Shown here: one piece after another, positions 46,336-57,118 of the stretch
How positions within the stretch are numbered: the first letter of the stretch is position 1
How the letters are laid out: every line of letters begins with the position of its first letter
DNA from: Daldinia sp. FL1419
Taxonomy: Eukaryota > Ascomycota > Sordariomycetes > Xylariales > Hypoxylaceae
Assembly (NCBI GenBank): GCA_025201765.1
Contig: MU623436.1
Span: 1-64,000, forward strand
Direction of reading: 5' to 3'
DNA: 64,000 bases
Translations under genes and position numbers: made by a program
The notes under the pieces: generated by a model
The model's database searches: none
What the model was told of the DNA's origin: nothing
The model's input: only the letters and a program-made list of their open reading frames with translations

Positions 46336-47279
46336 AATTTCCAGAGGAGACATGGTCGGAGAAATAAGAGGAATGTCAGTGTGCCTTATTTGTATTATCC
46401 TTAATCATGGTATAGCCTGTTTTGTTTTGTTCTGTCTTTTTTCCTAATATATTGGGAGCTAAAAGCATGTTAGTTAAGGGGTAGCTACTATGATATAGGC
46501 ACATAATTAGGTAATTAGAGGTAATCCTAAAGAGAACTATTCAATGCAGGTGGTTCCAAGCGCTCGGTTAAGCATCAGATTTACTACGGGTAAGATCTTT
46601 TCCTAAGTGTGTAAGCCGTAAGGAACACGTACCCAATGTATACCTAGGTAGGTAGGTACCTAGATAACAACTATAACGAGGTTCCGGTTAGGCTCCTTCT
46701 AGTTGATGGATGCTTCGGTTTAGGGGAAATAAACATATAGACCGGCATTCATATCTAGTCTTCTGACATGAACTAACCCAGTCAATTAGAAGTCGATGAA
46801 ATATTAAGCGGCCGTTGGTCACGTATAGTAAATGATTTAATTGTAAGAAATCGAGCTCAGGGGCGAACCTCCTCTTGCCGACCATCGCGTAAGGGTTTAG
46901 GACTACGAAAGGGGCCAGCGTATGTTCGTGGAAGAGGTTCCTAGCTTACGAATTGGAGCTAGAATGTAGAATAAGAAGCGAGCAAGCTACAATATTGACA
47001 ACGAGTGCTTAAGTAATAGTGAAGACGCTAGACGGCGGTCTTTTGGGTTAACGTATTATCGTCCGGAAAGGGGCTGTCTACGGGAGTCATCATGCAGTCT
47101 CATCCTTACGCTCCATCTTATATATGCTGACAGAGTCTCGTCACAACGGCAGTCGGATATGAATCAAGACTACGTACATTTGATTCGTATTGACTCCTAA
47201 TTCCAGAACTACGCTGATATCGACGCTGTTCAATATGCAAACCATACATACACATACCTGATTTTTTATTTTTTTTTGG
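46336..47279. other. Intergenic spacer
   Basis: No supported gene in 940 bases. TACCTAGGTAGGTAGGTACCTAG lies at about 46641-46663. A T-rich stretch just before 47279 probably belongs to the 3' end of the minus-strand MCP1-like gene. Confidence 0.45.
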
Positions 47280-48406
47280 TCAATGACCTATGGCCATGTA
47301 GATGTTGTCATAAACCGTGGCAAGCCAACCTTCGGCGGGTCCGGCTCTTGCTACGATCCCCAGACCCCCAGCAGCCCAGAGAGCCGCGAGTCCAACGGTG
47401 ACCGCTTGGATGCCCCACCAAGCACGCCGCCGCCTCTTTCGTAGCTGCTTATCGACGGTTATCTTCTTCCAGTTGGCAGGTGGTGCGAGGTTCAGCCACT
47501 TAGCCCAACCCCAAACCATATGGCCTACTCCGATGGACAACAGTAGCGAATACGCTATCCAGGGCGGCAGCGGATGCCGAGCGAAACCATGTGATACGAA
47601 TTGCAATCCAATATTGGAACTATCACCATCCACGACCAGGGGTAAGATACGATTCATGCCGACGTGCGAGGCGAGAAGTCCGACGAAAATATACCCAGAA
47701 ACGGAGATGTAATTCAAGGGTGGCCATATCTGGATGCTTCGTTTCGGGTTGGGTGACTTAGAGTGGTGTAGAGCCCACATACCCGGGGTCTCACCACCGT
47801 ACCGCTGTAGGTTCTGACGCCGACGCAATAAACGTAGAGCAATTCCTGATGCGACGTGGGCAACAACCGGGAGAGCGACTAGCAAAGGTTCGGTAAAAGG
47901 TGTCTGATAGAGCTCACGAGCCATGAGAAGGAAAGGTTCGGAGTAGGGAACGGAACGGTAAACCAAGGGAATCACAGCGGTATTGGCGACATGGAGGCCA
48001 GCGAAGAAGGAGAATGTATAAGATGAATAACGTTGAATCCGGGATACTGAAGTGGAGCGTTTGTTGTTAGTAAAAGGTGCGATCCTATTGGCTCACCGAC
48101 TTGTTGGTTCGACGATCCGAGCGAGAGAAGAGAGAGAAGGGAAAAGAGAGGAAGAAATATAATGAAAACCGTACAATAAAATATCGGGCCACGGCCGCTA
48201 CCGCTAAGACCTAAGGTAGTAGAAGTCGAACCGGTCGGTGTACGTTTTGTACTATAACCTGAAGATTCCAGAGCCTCTTCCGGCAGAGGTGGTAGATCTT
48301 TTTCGTAGAGGGACGCATTATCTATAGGTGAAGGATCCAGCTGTAACAGAGACATTAACGTCTCTTGAGAGGCTTTTGGATTCAAGGTACGATGATCAGA
48401 CGCCAT
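47280..48406 (-). CDS. MCP1: MCP1-like mitochondrial membrane protein (DUF1691)
   Basis: Two minus-strand exons, 48406-48097 and 48046-47280, with a 50-nt intron, give 358 residues. The first about 80 residues are polar and disordered, then a hydrophobic segment (PIFYCTVFIIFLPLFSLLSLL) precedes the splice, which restores VSRIQRYSSYTFSFFAGLHVAN, the entry to the DUF1691 part. Further hydrophobic helices contain conserved His, including WALHHSK and VSHGFARHPLPP, as in Mcp1. In yeast, Mcp1 is a mitochondrial outer-membrane protein that works with Vps13 in lipid transfer and can bypass ERMES loss; that is family knowledge. It is somewhat longer than yeast Mcp1 (302), due to the N-terminal tail. 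Divergent from the small zinc finger gene at 48899. Confidence 0.85.
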
Positions 48407-48898
48407 GAGTAGTTGATTTTCATTTCATTAGGTGCTAATTCCAAATATAAAATCCCAAGTCCCAAATCCCAAATAGAAGAAGTCGGTATAGTCGAAAATG
48501 AATAAGTCGGAATCGAAGTCGAGGTGGTAAAAAAAAAATATTTTAGAATTTTGGGCCGTCATTTTTCTCGGGCTCAGCTACCTGATGTACCTAACCTAAT
48601 GCACCTATCTGATGCGTTCTAGGTGCATTGGCGGGGTCGTTAGCGACGTTACGAGGTACATTACGTACTGCAAGAGTGCCCCGCGATCCATCTGATACAC
48701 ACCTGTATTTCCGCTTTAGGGAGATGGAAACTCTGAGCTGCTGAAAGCTTTGAACATTGATAAGCTTTCCGAATTCCTAGGTTAGAACTCTCCATCTGCA
48801 CCATCTAAACCTCATTCCCTCTTTAGTTATACTCTTTTCCTTTTCACCTTGTCTATATACGTACCCACCCAAGGTAGGTAAATATAATACGCGCTACG
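48407..48898. promoter_or_regulatory. Divergent promoter region, MCP1-like and zinc finger gene
   Basis: A 490-base region shared by two genes transcribed away from each other. It has an A-run at 48529-48539 and ACCTAACCTAATGCACCTATC-like half-repeats at about 48590-48620. No gene was seen. Confidence 0.5.
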
Positions 48899-49479
48899 AT
48901 GCCACCTGTAAGTACGATACATTCATATTCAACATCGCCGATCGTAACCAATTAACTCGAAGCTCGGTATAGCGACACCAGACTCTCCCGCCAGCCCAGA
49001 CCTCCTCGGCGCGCGCCGCCCTACAATCCTTCTATTGCGAATTATGTTCCAAAGGTTATTCGCGTATGAACGATTACGAAGCCCACCTAGGGAGCTACGA
49101 CCATAGCCATCGTCAGCGCATGAAGGATATGAAGCAAATGGTTAAAGATCCAACTGCAGGGGCACGCGCAAGAAAAGCTGAAGCCAAAGCAGATGGCCTC
49201 ATCAGTATCAAGCTCAGCGGCGACTCCAACCAAACAGGAGCTAGCGCGGCCGGCGGTGGCGGAGGGGGGTTTAAAAAGGGTGGCTTTAAAAAGTCTGGGT
49301 TCAAGAGCGCGTTTACACCTATCGGTGGCACGACAGATGACGGGAATAAGACAAAAGAACAAGATATGGATGCGAACCCAAATAAAGACGAAAAACTCGA
49401 ACCGACAGATTTGAATGCTGAAAGCGATACAGACGACGAGGGATACGAAGTATACAACCCGCGACTCCCTACGGATTGA
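48899..49479 (+). CDS. Small C2H2 zinc finger protein (GPATCH8/ZNF804-type)
   Basis: A 9-base first exon (48899-48907, MPP) is spliced over a 65-nt intron to 48973-49479, giving 171 residues. A U1-like C2H2 finger follows (YCELCSKGYSRMNDYEAHLGSYDHSH), leading to HRQRMKDMKQM, the pattern seen at the N-terminus of GPATCH8 and ZNF804 proteins, which are linked to pre-mRNA processing. The middle is Gly/Lys/Phe-rich (GGGGGGFKKGGFKKSGFKSAF) and the C-terminus acidic. The role is probably nuclear RNA-related (inference). The tiny first exon is typical for this gene family in fungi and hides the start in simple ORF calling. Divergent from the MCP1-like gene. Confidence 0.82.
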
Positions 49480-50442
49480 CGCGATGTGAGGCTAATTAAT
49501 ACACGAAATAATGTATGGCATCACCGTCATCGTATACGGCAACGGAGGATTACTGTAAATTCGTAGGCCTCTACGGAGTCAGGTTAGGAACCTAGGTACG
49601 CAAAATTGGCAACAGTGGCATGCCGTATCGTGACAAGCAGCCATTATACTTGTCCACGACACGGGTAGTTTCAGACACATCAACGCGAACTACAAAGTTA
49701 GGCCTCCTCGTCATAACCTATATTACAGGTATTTTGCGATTAACTCGTAAAGCTACCTAACCTAGGTATATGTAGCATACATAATATTAGAACGCAGAAT
49801 TAAATAGTAAACTGTCAGTTGCTTCAAACCAAACCGGACTCCATTTCGTCCTGCCCCATAGAAGCTAGAATAAGGTCTCGCAATTCTTCGTCGCCTCACT
49901 CCTCCAGGGAGAGATGGTAATGAAAACACGAAGTCTCGAAAAGAGAAAGGGTTCCAAAAATTCCCAACCCGGCCGAAGCCAAGATGGAGTGGTCAGTAAA
50001 TAGTTTTCAACTAGCAAAAACACGCACTCGGATTGCTCCTCACTGTGACGCGTAAAGCCCGTGCACTAAGATGGGGAAGAAAAGAGAAGGAAAAGTTCAA
50101 AAGCAGCAGGAGGAAAGAAATTCTTAAATACTACAAAAGCGGTGTACGAAATCAGCCAGTCAGAAATTCTGCCGTATTGGATCCACTTTATTTCGTTCTT
50201 TTTCTTATTATTCCCTTTTTATTTCTTTCATTATGCCACATAATTAACACGCATCCGTCAAATATTCTTTTATTCACTTTAATTGACACTGATACTCAAA
50301 TCTTTGTACCTTTGTATTTTTCCCAATTTAGTTGTTTGATCAACCCAATCAGAGAAAACATGAATCTTTTTTTTTTTCGATTTAGTACCTAGGTATATAG
50401 GTGGACGTAGGTACCAAAAATATCCAGACGGGACAAAAGACA
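49480..50442. other. Intergenic spacer
   Basis: No supported gene. GTACCTAGGTATATAGG and GTAGGTACC lie at about 50385-50415. Short open frames in this stretch are AT-driven and lack motifs. Confidence 0.45.
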
Positions 50443-51435
50443 TCAGGATCCCTGTTCTTGGGCTGTAAAATTGTACTTCTTCCTCGCCTGCTTCTCGATG
50501 AATGAAGGCCAGATATTATACAAATAATGTGCGATCCTATATGGAAACCATGGCACAATTACGTTACCTCTCACTTGCCCATCCACGGCATCGACGCATC
50601 TCCTAGCCACATAGTCTACTTTAAGGCCGTGCTCGTTCGAGCCCGCATCGCGAGTTGCCGGGTCTGCGTCAACGGCCGACGCCCGAAAGTTACCTTGGAT
50701 AGTCGCCGGTAGCATCAGGGCAAAATTAACCGCGGGATGCTCGATGGCAAGTGATTGAAATAGAAGCAGCGACGAGGCTTTCGTGGCCGCATAGAGCGCT
50801 CTCGTTGGTGCTGGAATTATCGCGGCGACTGACGAAACTAATAGAATCGATGGGGAGGTCGAGGTACGTGTTATCAAGGGGATGAATGTTAACGCCGAGA
50901 CAAGAGGACCGTAAACGTTTCCCTGGGTCGCTCGGGTAGCAACATCCAAAGCGTTCTGTATGCCAGTATCATTTGCATCGTCTTCCTCTCCCGGTTTTAC
51001 GCCAGCCAGGCCCATGATGGGCTGTACAGCAGAAACCCCAGCGCAAATATAAAGGGAATCTAGACCATCCCATTCTGCAATTACTCTTTCCCTCAGCCGA
51101 ACCATATCTTGAACGTTGCTGAAGTCCGCGACGACCCAGAAGCACTTCTCTCCGCATTCTTGGGCCAGTTTTGATAGTTGTTCCTCGCGTCGTGCGACAA
51201 GGCACACGCGAGCACCGCGAGCCGCGTAACGCTTCGCTATAGCACACCCAAGTCCGCTCGATGCCCCTATGACCATAACACGTTCCTTGGTCGGACAAAT
51301 TTTACTTTGTCTACTGTGAGCATTATTCCGTGCGACGTGCCAGATGAGTGACACAGTAGTAGCTAAAAGAGCCAACGTTGTTCCCGTCGAAGGAGCATAC
51401 TCGAACCGTGATAGCCAGCCCGGTGTACTTGACAT
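50443..51435 (-). CDS. Short-chain dehydrogenase/reductase, membrane-anchored
   Basis: An intronless minus-strand gene for 330 residues. A hydrophobic segment near residues 18-36 (TGTTLALLATTVSLIWHVA) may anchor it. The NAD(P)-binding GASSGLG follows at about 57-63, then the strand LVARREEQ. The catalytic set is visible as Ser in LLVSSVAA and the YxxxK motif YAATK. The C-terminal tail ends in basic residues. Such anchored SDRs act on lipids, steroids or sphingoid bases (for example 3-ketodihydrosphingosine reductase or 11-beta-HSD-like); the substrate cannot be named. The start ATG is at 51435. It is not clearly part of the upstream candidate cluster, being separated by MCP1 and the zinc finger gene. 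Confidence 0.87.
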   Translation of the reverse strand: MSSTPGWLSRFEYAPSTGTTLALLATTVSLIWHVARNNAHSRQSKICPTKERVMVIGASSGLGCAIAKRYAARGARVCLVARREEQLSKLAQECGEKCFWVVADFSNVQDMVRLRERVIAEWDGLDSLYICAGVSAVQPIMGLAGVKPGEEDDANDTGIQNALDVATRATQGNVYGPLVSALTFIPLITRTSTSPSILLVSSVAAIIPAPTRALYAATKASSLLLFQSLAIEHPAVNFALMLPATIQGNFRASAVDADPATRDAGSNEHGLKVDYVARRCVDAVDGQVRGNVIVPWFPYRIAHYLYNIWPSFIEKQARKKYNFTAQEQGS

Positions 51436-52271
51436 ATTTACGTGCTCCAGAGGGGATCGAATAACGAAAGTCGGTTCAGAACAGGTTGCTGTAACCTTGG
51501 TGCAATACCGTTTAATGTGAATACTTAGGTCCTCCGGTGTCCCGTAACGTAATGGATAATATAATTCTTCGATCCGTGAGCTTCAAGCGATGGCAATTTC
51601 ATCCCCGATATTCAAGAATGTAATTCTTGAGATGATGTTAGCCAACCAAACCTGGTACCTGATGTCTCAAGAACGCCAACGTTCATAGGGTATTCATAGG
51701 GTGAAGGGGTAAATACAAACGCAACAAGGGTTTTCAGCTAAGAATCGGCCCGGATCAGATGGGCGGGGTCCTTGACAGCTGTCTTCCCGTCTTCTCGTCT
51801 TCCTTACGCTATTACGGTTAGACAACTCCGAGATTCACGATATACCCAAGCTCTCCAATTTATTGCTCGCATCTGCAAAGCGCGCTATGAATGTGCAGAT
51901 ATATTTATACTCTATTGCCGAGTTCACTACGCTATAATCTCTACCAGACTCTGGACGCCACCGCCTGTGCCAACCCTAAGAGCAAGGAAATCAGCTCAGG
52001 GGGCTAGGAAAATACTAATCTAGGTTAGTCCTTTCACTTTCCAACTTCCATGCCTTCAGTTTGGTCCCCGTCTTCAAACACGATTTATACCATATAAAAT
52101 ACCAATTATGTCTTAGCACTTCTTGTTGCATGGGATATTGTCATTTCTACTACCTATACCACCTTAATCTCTAGCTGTCTTCTTATTTATAAGGGACATA
52201 TACATCTATAATGTGTGCCCGGACAGTTCTATTTCTCAATAAAATAGATAAAACTAATATTATAGGTATCC
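51436..52271. other. Intergenic spacer
   Basis: No supported gene in about 840 bases between the 5' end of the dehydrogenase gene and the 3' end of the sugar transporter gene (both minus). A tRNA-like run near 51540-51600 was considered and rejected. Confidence 0.4.
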
Positions 52272-54184
52272 TTACTCTTCCTGCTGGGCGCCTGCCTTCT
52301 CGTCAATAGCAAGACGGCGGACGCATTTATATCCCCTAAACTTTCGAGCAGGCAACTTCTCTTCAAACTATGAAGACCGTAGTTAGTCAAGTGTACAAGG
52401 TCCTCGAAAACTTGTATATTTTACTTACCATTTCATCAATCTCTTCTAATGTTCGGCCTTTAATACCTCGCAATTAGCGCTTTGTTCGTGGATGAATTGG
52501 AGTTTGATTTACCTTGAACTTCAGGTAGGAAGAAGTATACCCATATTCCGGCGACGACTGAGCTAGGGAACCAGATATAACCGTATCGAGGGCCCCAATT
52601 GAGGGAGTCGGGATTGATAAAGTCTAATGAAGTTGACATTAGCTTTCCGAACTTCTAGGCCGGTTTGAATGTCTATGGAGAAACTTACAAGGAGCTGTGA
52701 AAGTTGTGAGCCAGGCCGCAAAGAACGCCACCGCCGCCGCCAACCCAAACGTATAACTACGTAGGCGCTGTGACGGAAGCTCACCGCCGCTCAACCAGGC
52801 ATAGGTAGCAACCATTCCCTACAATATGGGCGTTAGAGTCGACCTTTATAACAGATGTACCTTGGGTCTTACATTATAACTCATCATGTAAAGGCACGAC
52901 AAGGCTACGAGTACTTCGCCAGTCGCCTTTGCGCCGGGGTTTTTGTCATATACTACTGCGACGATTAATTGTAGTATGCCACAAATGCCAAGACCTCCCA
53001 TCAGAAGCACACGGCGCCGTCCATACCGCACCACTATCAAGGAGTTAAGAACAATGGCAAATAGGCCAATCGCACTAAGTACGCAACCCATAGCGAAAGG
53101 GTTTGCCACTCTAGCCATGGTAAAGAAATACGCCTTATACGCTAGGTAGAACTGTGAGAAGCTTTTTCGAGACGGATGGACGGGTAACTTTACATATGAT
53201 AAACATAGAACCCGTAGCAGCCTGTAGGGTTACTCCACAGACGGCTAGAATCGTTCGTCTCCTATCTATAGGGTTCTTAAACATATCCAGAACGCCAACT
53301 TGGCTGCCCATCTCTCGCTCCTTTTCAATGGCTGCCTTTATTTCCGCGACTTCGATATCGACTTGCGCACCTGTTGGTCTTAACCACTTGAGAGATTTGT
53401 GTCCATCTTCGATCCGATCTTGCAAGATTAGCCAGCGGGGAGATTCGGGTATAAAGAACAGGCCGACCGTCAAAAACAGAGGGACGATATAAATAAGTCC
53501 CAGAGGAATCAGGTATGCTGATCGGTCTGGCCGTGCCGCTGTTGCCCAATCCACGATCGTGCCGATTAGTGTACCCTGATAGGCTTCGTTAGGACCCAGC
53601 AATAATCTTGTGGCATGTTTAGCTTACGAAAGAGGTACAAAACTGAAATGCGGTTAGAAAGAGCCCACGATATTTGGCTGGACTGCTCTCCTGGATGAAT
53701 AGCTGAGAGAACGTCATAAAGTAACCGTTTGCCAGCCCGTTCAGTAACCGCCCGATGTAAAGGGCATTGATATTAGCTGTAGTCATCATTATAATATTAG
53801 AGATAGTGCAACCGAGACAGGCCATCCACAGACAGCTCTTTCGGCCAAACTTAGCAGCCACCAGGCCAGCGGTTGCAGAGCTGACGAACGCGCCGAGGGT
53901 CATAAGCGAGGTGATTAGCTGTTGCCGCACTGTCGATATATTCCAACCGATAGCCGTATTCGGGGCTGGATGGCCATAGATCTGTTCAGACACTGTTAAA
54001 CTTATAGCTCCCGAGTATATATCTAACGTCTAGATTGTCGAACCTTGAGGAAACCTGGCATTGCTTGCAAGCCTCCTATCAACCCGAAATCAATACCATA
54101 TTGGAACGGTGACAAGACCATGAGACCGCATGCCACAAAGCACCGCCAATGGGCGCGTATAGTATCTTCGTCCTTAACTGCCAT
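52272..54184 (-). CDS. MFS sugar (hexose/alpha-glucoside-type) transporter, with doubtful first junction
   Basis: Minus-strand exons 54184-54044, 53992-53628, 53575-53194, 53141-52873, 52818-52689, 52623-52513, 52457-52429 and 52367-52272 cover the whole Sugar_tr domain. Visible blocks include the first helices (GIDFGLIGGLQAMPGFLK), PESPRWLI, SYKAYFFTMARVANP, GGELPSQR and the C-terminal LPEVQGRTLEEIDEM. Introns 2 to 7 are 52-65 nt and all junctions join in frame. The first does not: exon 1 ends in phase 0 after ...GFLK, while exon 2 needs one more base, so the summed exons (1523 nt) are not a multiple of three. A donor inside GFLK (54054) would restore frame (about 503 residues) but delete a conserved motif. 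A frame extending upstream of 54184 (RYGNAEEVK) suggests a missing 5' exon. It could be a working gene with an odd splice, or one with a fresh frameshift. Confidence 0.75.
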
Positions 54185-54781
54185 TTTTACCTCTTCGGCG
54201 TTTCCGTATCGTGTAGGCTAAAACACGGTAAGCACTCGTAATTCTTGTGCAAGAACCACAGCGTCCAGTACGCCAGGCGAGGTGTAGTATTTACGTGTTC
54301 CTGAGGATAGCAACCCTGCAAGTGCCGAAGGACCTGTGGAATCCCCAAGGATGCCAAGAAGCACTCATCTCGTTAGCCAACCCATTACCCCATTACCCCA
54401 GGTTTGGAGACGGCTGGGGAGAACCGGCAATATGAACAACTTAAGGAGATTCTCCACATTCTTTGCATCCTAAAATAGAGCACAACCTGGTAATCTAGGA
54501 CCATTCAGGCTATTGTAGCACTCGATATCGCTAGAGAACGCAACTCAACCCTACGCATGGCCGAATCCTATTAAGGGTAGTAGGACTACTACCCTGCGGG
54601 ATCCTTATTGCCGCCAGGGTCTGGACGTAATGACTATAAGAGGGTCAACCCAATTCTAAAGCCTAACCATACTTCGTCGCTTATTGAAAGAGCTGAAATC
54701 TAGACTATAAATCCTACCTAAGTAAAGATGTGTTTCTTGAACATTTTAAGATTACTGGAGTCCAGGGGAGTAAGGTAAATC

Positions 54782-55018
54782 GAAGCTCTTAAAGCCTGGT
54801 GATTATTCTACATCGAATATTGGATTAATTCCAGTATAGAAGCATTGCATTCACGTATACAGCTCGACGACAGTATAAAAGTATTTAAATGGGCGAGCTA
54901 TCAAAAGCTTACAGAGAATAAGTTCGGCAATGGCCCTTCTATTAATTAGGCCATCATAGAAAGCCGTATATCAAGGGTTGTCAAGGAGGGATTATTTTGT
55001 CGGGTTTCCAGACGCTTA
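54782..55018 (+). pseudogene. Possible decayed protein-coding relic
   Basis: A 79-codon frame reads like a real protein (for example IQLDDSIKVFKWASYQKL and KFGNGPSINxAIIESRIS) but contains stops at 54800 (TGA) and 54947 (TAG), and ends at TAA 55019. The stops could come from C-to-T or G-to-A changes, as in repeat-induced point mutation or simple decay. I do not recognise the parent family. Confidence 0.3.
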
Positions 55019-55442
55019 TAATCTTTTGGATAGAGCTTCTCGCCCATATCGTCTATTATCTACTCAATCTTAGGCGGCAAACGTACGGAAGCTTTTAGCT
55101 TGAGTTATAGAAGGCTACTTTTCATCGTGGTTGCTTTAGCTATGTTCGTACATTCCTATCAGCTGCCCATCCTTAGGTATATCTTATCTGATCTGATTTC
55201 GCCAAGAGTGACGGCGTAGCCATACTTGGTATTCAAAGGGTCAGCCTTTAAGGTGGTCTGCTTTGGGAAGATCCCGTATACTAGTTATGTCTCACTATGA
55301 AGATAACTCAGGATAATAAAATAGAGGAAGAATGCTAAGAGATCCGCGACGAAATTCATTAGATACATCTCTTGTTGCCTTCTATCTACTCTGGTCGCAT
55401 GCGTTACCAGAGTATGGACGAAACCCCTGGATTACATTGAGT

Positions 55443-55528
55443 CAGTGATATTAACTGTCGGCATTTCCAAATAATTCTTTGAATACAGTGATATTAACTG
55501 TCGGCATTTCCAAATAATTCTTTGAATA
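55443..55528. repeat. Exact 43-bp tandem duplication
   Basis: The unit beginning CAGTGATATTAACTGTCGGC occurs twice in direct, adjacent and identical copies (55443-55485 and 55486-55528). Identity of the copies points to a recent duplication in otherwise decayed-looking DNA. Confidence 0.9.
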
Positions 55529-55926
55529 GAGACGCCTGCTAGATAAGTGCCTACGGAATAGTTGGATGAAAAGTGGACGTCCGATTACAAAACTCTACCT
55601 CGCTGCTATGCTAATAAATAAGGTGTGATATTTGGAAAAGGGGTAATGCAGCCCCAGCTGGCAGCAGCTGGGGCCATCTGCTAGTAGGTTAGAGCAATCA
55701 GATCTCTTAAGTTTAGACTTACATTTTGATTTTGATTGAGACTTTTTTTCCCGCTCAATTTTCTACCTACCAAGGTATTTATCAAATCATTTGGCTACCT
55801 ACATTTCTCGTAGTATCGAGTCTAACAGCAACAGAAATTAACTGGTAACTTGCACATAGTTTAAAATTGCTGCTCCCGTAGCTTGTTAAAAAAGGTTCTA
55901 ATGCTACATTTGTTCAACCAAACGCA

Positions 55927-56952
55927 ATGCCCTCATCAACTATGTCCGATTTGTTGACAGTAATCATTACTACATCGCCAACGCCATCTGCGCCTTCTAC
56001 AGAACTCATATCAGCCATACTATCGTCCTTTCGAAACCATTGCAGAGAATTGCTATCCTGTCGAGTGATCATAGTTTTTGATACCTATGACCGTATTGCG
56101 TCTCATTCAAGGTTGAAAAAAGGACAAGTTACTCCCGAAGGTGCCAGAACCTTTGATCTATATATGCAAAACGTCAAGGAGTTAATCCTTGGGGAATTCA
56201 TCCAACATGACAACGGGCGAATTCTAACCCATAAAGGAGGTGAAGCCGAGTTTGGTTATAGCGCCGTTGAGGCAAATTCTGTCTCTTTCTCAATAACCCA
56301 GACGGTCGACGTGCGGGTTACGTTTATAACACCCTCGAAACGATTAGGATTTGGATTGGCCGTACGATCTGCCTTGAGGCTGACCGAGACGCCGTTTGTC
56401 TGGGTGCAACAGCATGACTGGCCACTAGTCTCAGATGTTCCATTAGAGCCGCTACTTGATGTTATGCAAACAACCGGAAATGATAAGAGCGCACCAGTCA
56501 AGTATATTTGTCTTCCATCCATACGTCTTCTTTCGTATGCGGACTCCGCTCATGTCGCACGATTTCCTGCACTAAAAGCCCTTACTTCGTCCCTCAAGCG
56601 TGATTTTAGAACAAAGTCTGGAGAAAGCATCCCCTTAACCCCAATGTTCTTCTGGCACGACAAGCCGCATCTAGTATCTACTTCGCATTACTTGTCTCGT
56701 ATCTTTCCAACAAGGCTTTCCATTCCCCGAGGCGCATTCATCGAGGACACCGTCGGACAGCGGGCGAGAAACCAGATGAAAGAAGGCGACTGGGTTAAAT
56801 GGGCTACTTGGCTTTTCTACCCCGAGAACGGGCAAAAGTTATGTTTACGACACCTTCAAGGACGCACTTGGGAAGGCTCAGAAAAGGAGTTAGAGAAGAA
56901 GGCATTATGGAGGGACCGGAACACAAGATCGAGCATCGATCTGGTAACTTGA
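55927..56952 (+). CDS. Putative nucleotide-sugar glycosyltransferase-like protein
   Basis: An intronless gene for 341 residues. The N-terminus (LLTVIITTSPTPSAPSTELISAIL...) has the beta-strand and Ser/Pro-rich turn typical of GT-A-type glycosyltransferases and related nucleotide-sugar enzymes, followed by RVIIVFDTYD. The middle has FVWVQQHDWPLV, where the Asp could be part of a metal-binding site. I see no exact DxD motif, so the call is by general pattern only and the substrate cannot be given. The C-terminal part is basic and aromatic. Neighbours (sugar transporter, membrane receptor-like protein) do not clarify its job. Start ATG at 55927 is preferred; a second in-frame ATG at 55942 is possible. 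Confidence 0.6.
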   Translation: MPSSTMSDLLTVIITTSPTPSAPSTELISAILSSFRNHCRELLSCRVIIVFDTYDRIASHSRLKKGQVTPEGARTFDLYMQNVKELILGEFIQHDNGRILTHKGGEAEFGYSAVEANSVSFSITQTVDVRVTFITPSKRLGFGLAVRSALRLTETPFVWVQQHDWPLVSDVPLEPLLDVMQTTGNDKSAPVKYICLPSIRLLSYADSAHVARFPALKALTSSLKRDFRTKSGESIPLTPMFFWHDKPHLVSTSHYLSRIFPTRLSIPRGAFIEDTVGQRARNQMKEGDWVKWATWLFYPENGQKLCLRHLQGRTWEGSEKELEKKALWRDRNTRSSIDLVT

Positions 56953-57118
56953 TAGAGCTTTGTGCCCTCGATATTTCAACTGCTCTATTCGTTCTTAGAA
57001 CCTCAGACTCCCAATTGAGTTTCGGATGGATATTAGCAGAGACATAGAAGGTAATTCTGCTACAGAACTGGGTAGACGCGAAACCGATAATTATATTTAA
57101 CGCGAGACTAACCGTTTC

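Larger units (their letters stand above)
54185..55926. other. Intergenic region with a decayed coding relic and tandem duplication
   Basis: No intact gene. It contains a coding-like relic (54782-55018) and a 43-bp tandem duplication (55443-55528), each listed separately. The first 50 bases beyond 54184 probably hold the 5' exon end of the sugar transporter (acceptor TTTTAG at about 54221). Confidence 0.45.

Noticed and set aside
51540..51610. tRNA-like sequence (CGTAATGGATAATATAATTCTTCGATCC)
   Set aside because: It has a D-arm-like stretch but I cannot pair the acceptor and T arms, and the T-loop consensus is missing.
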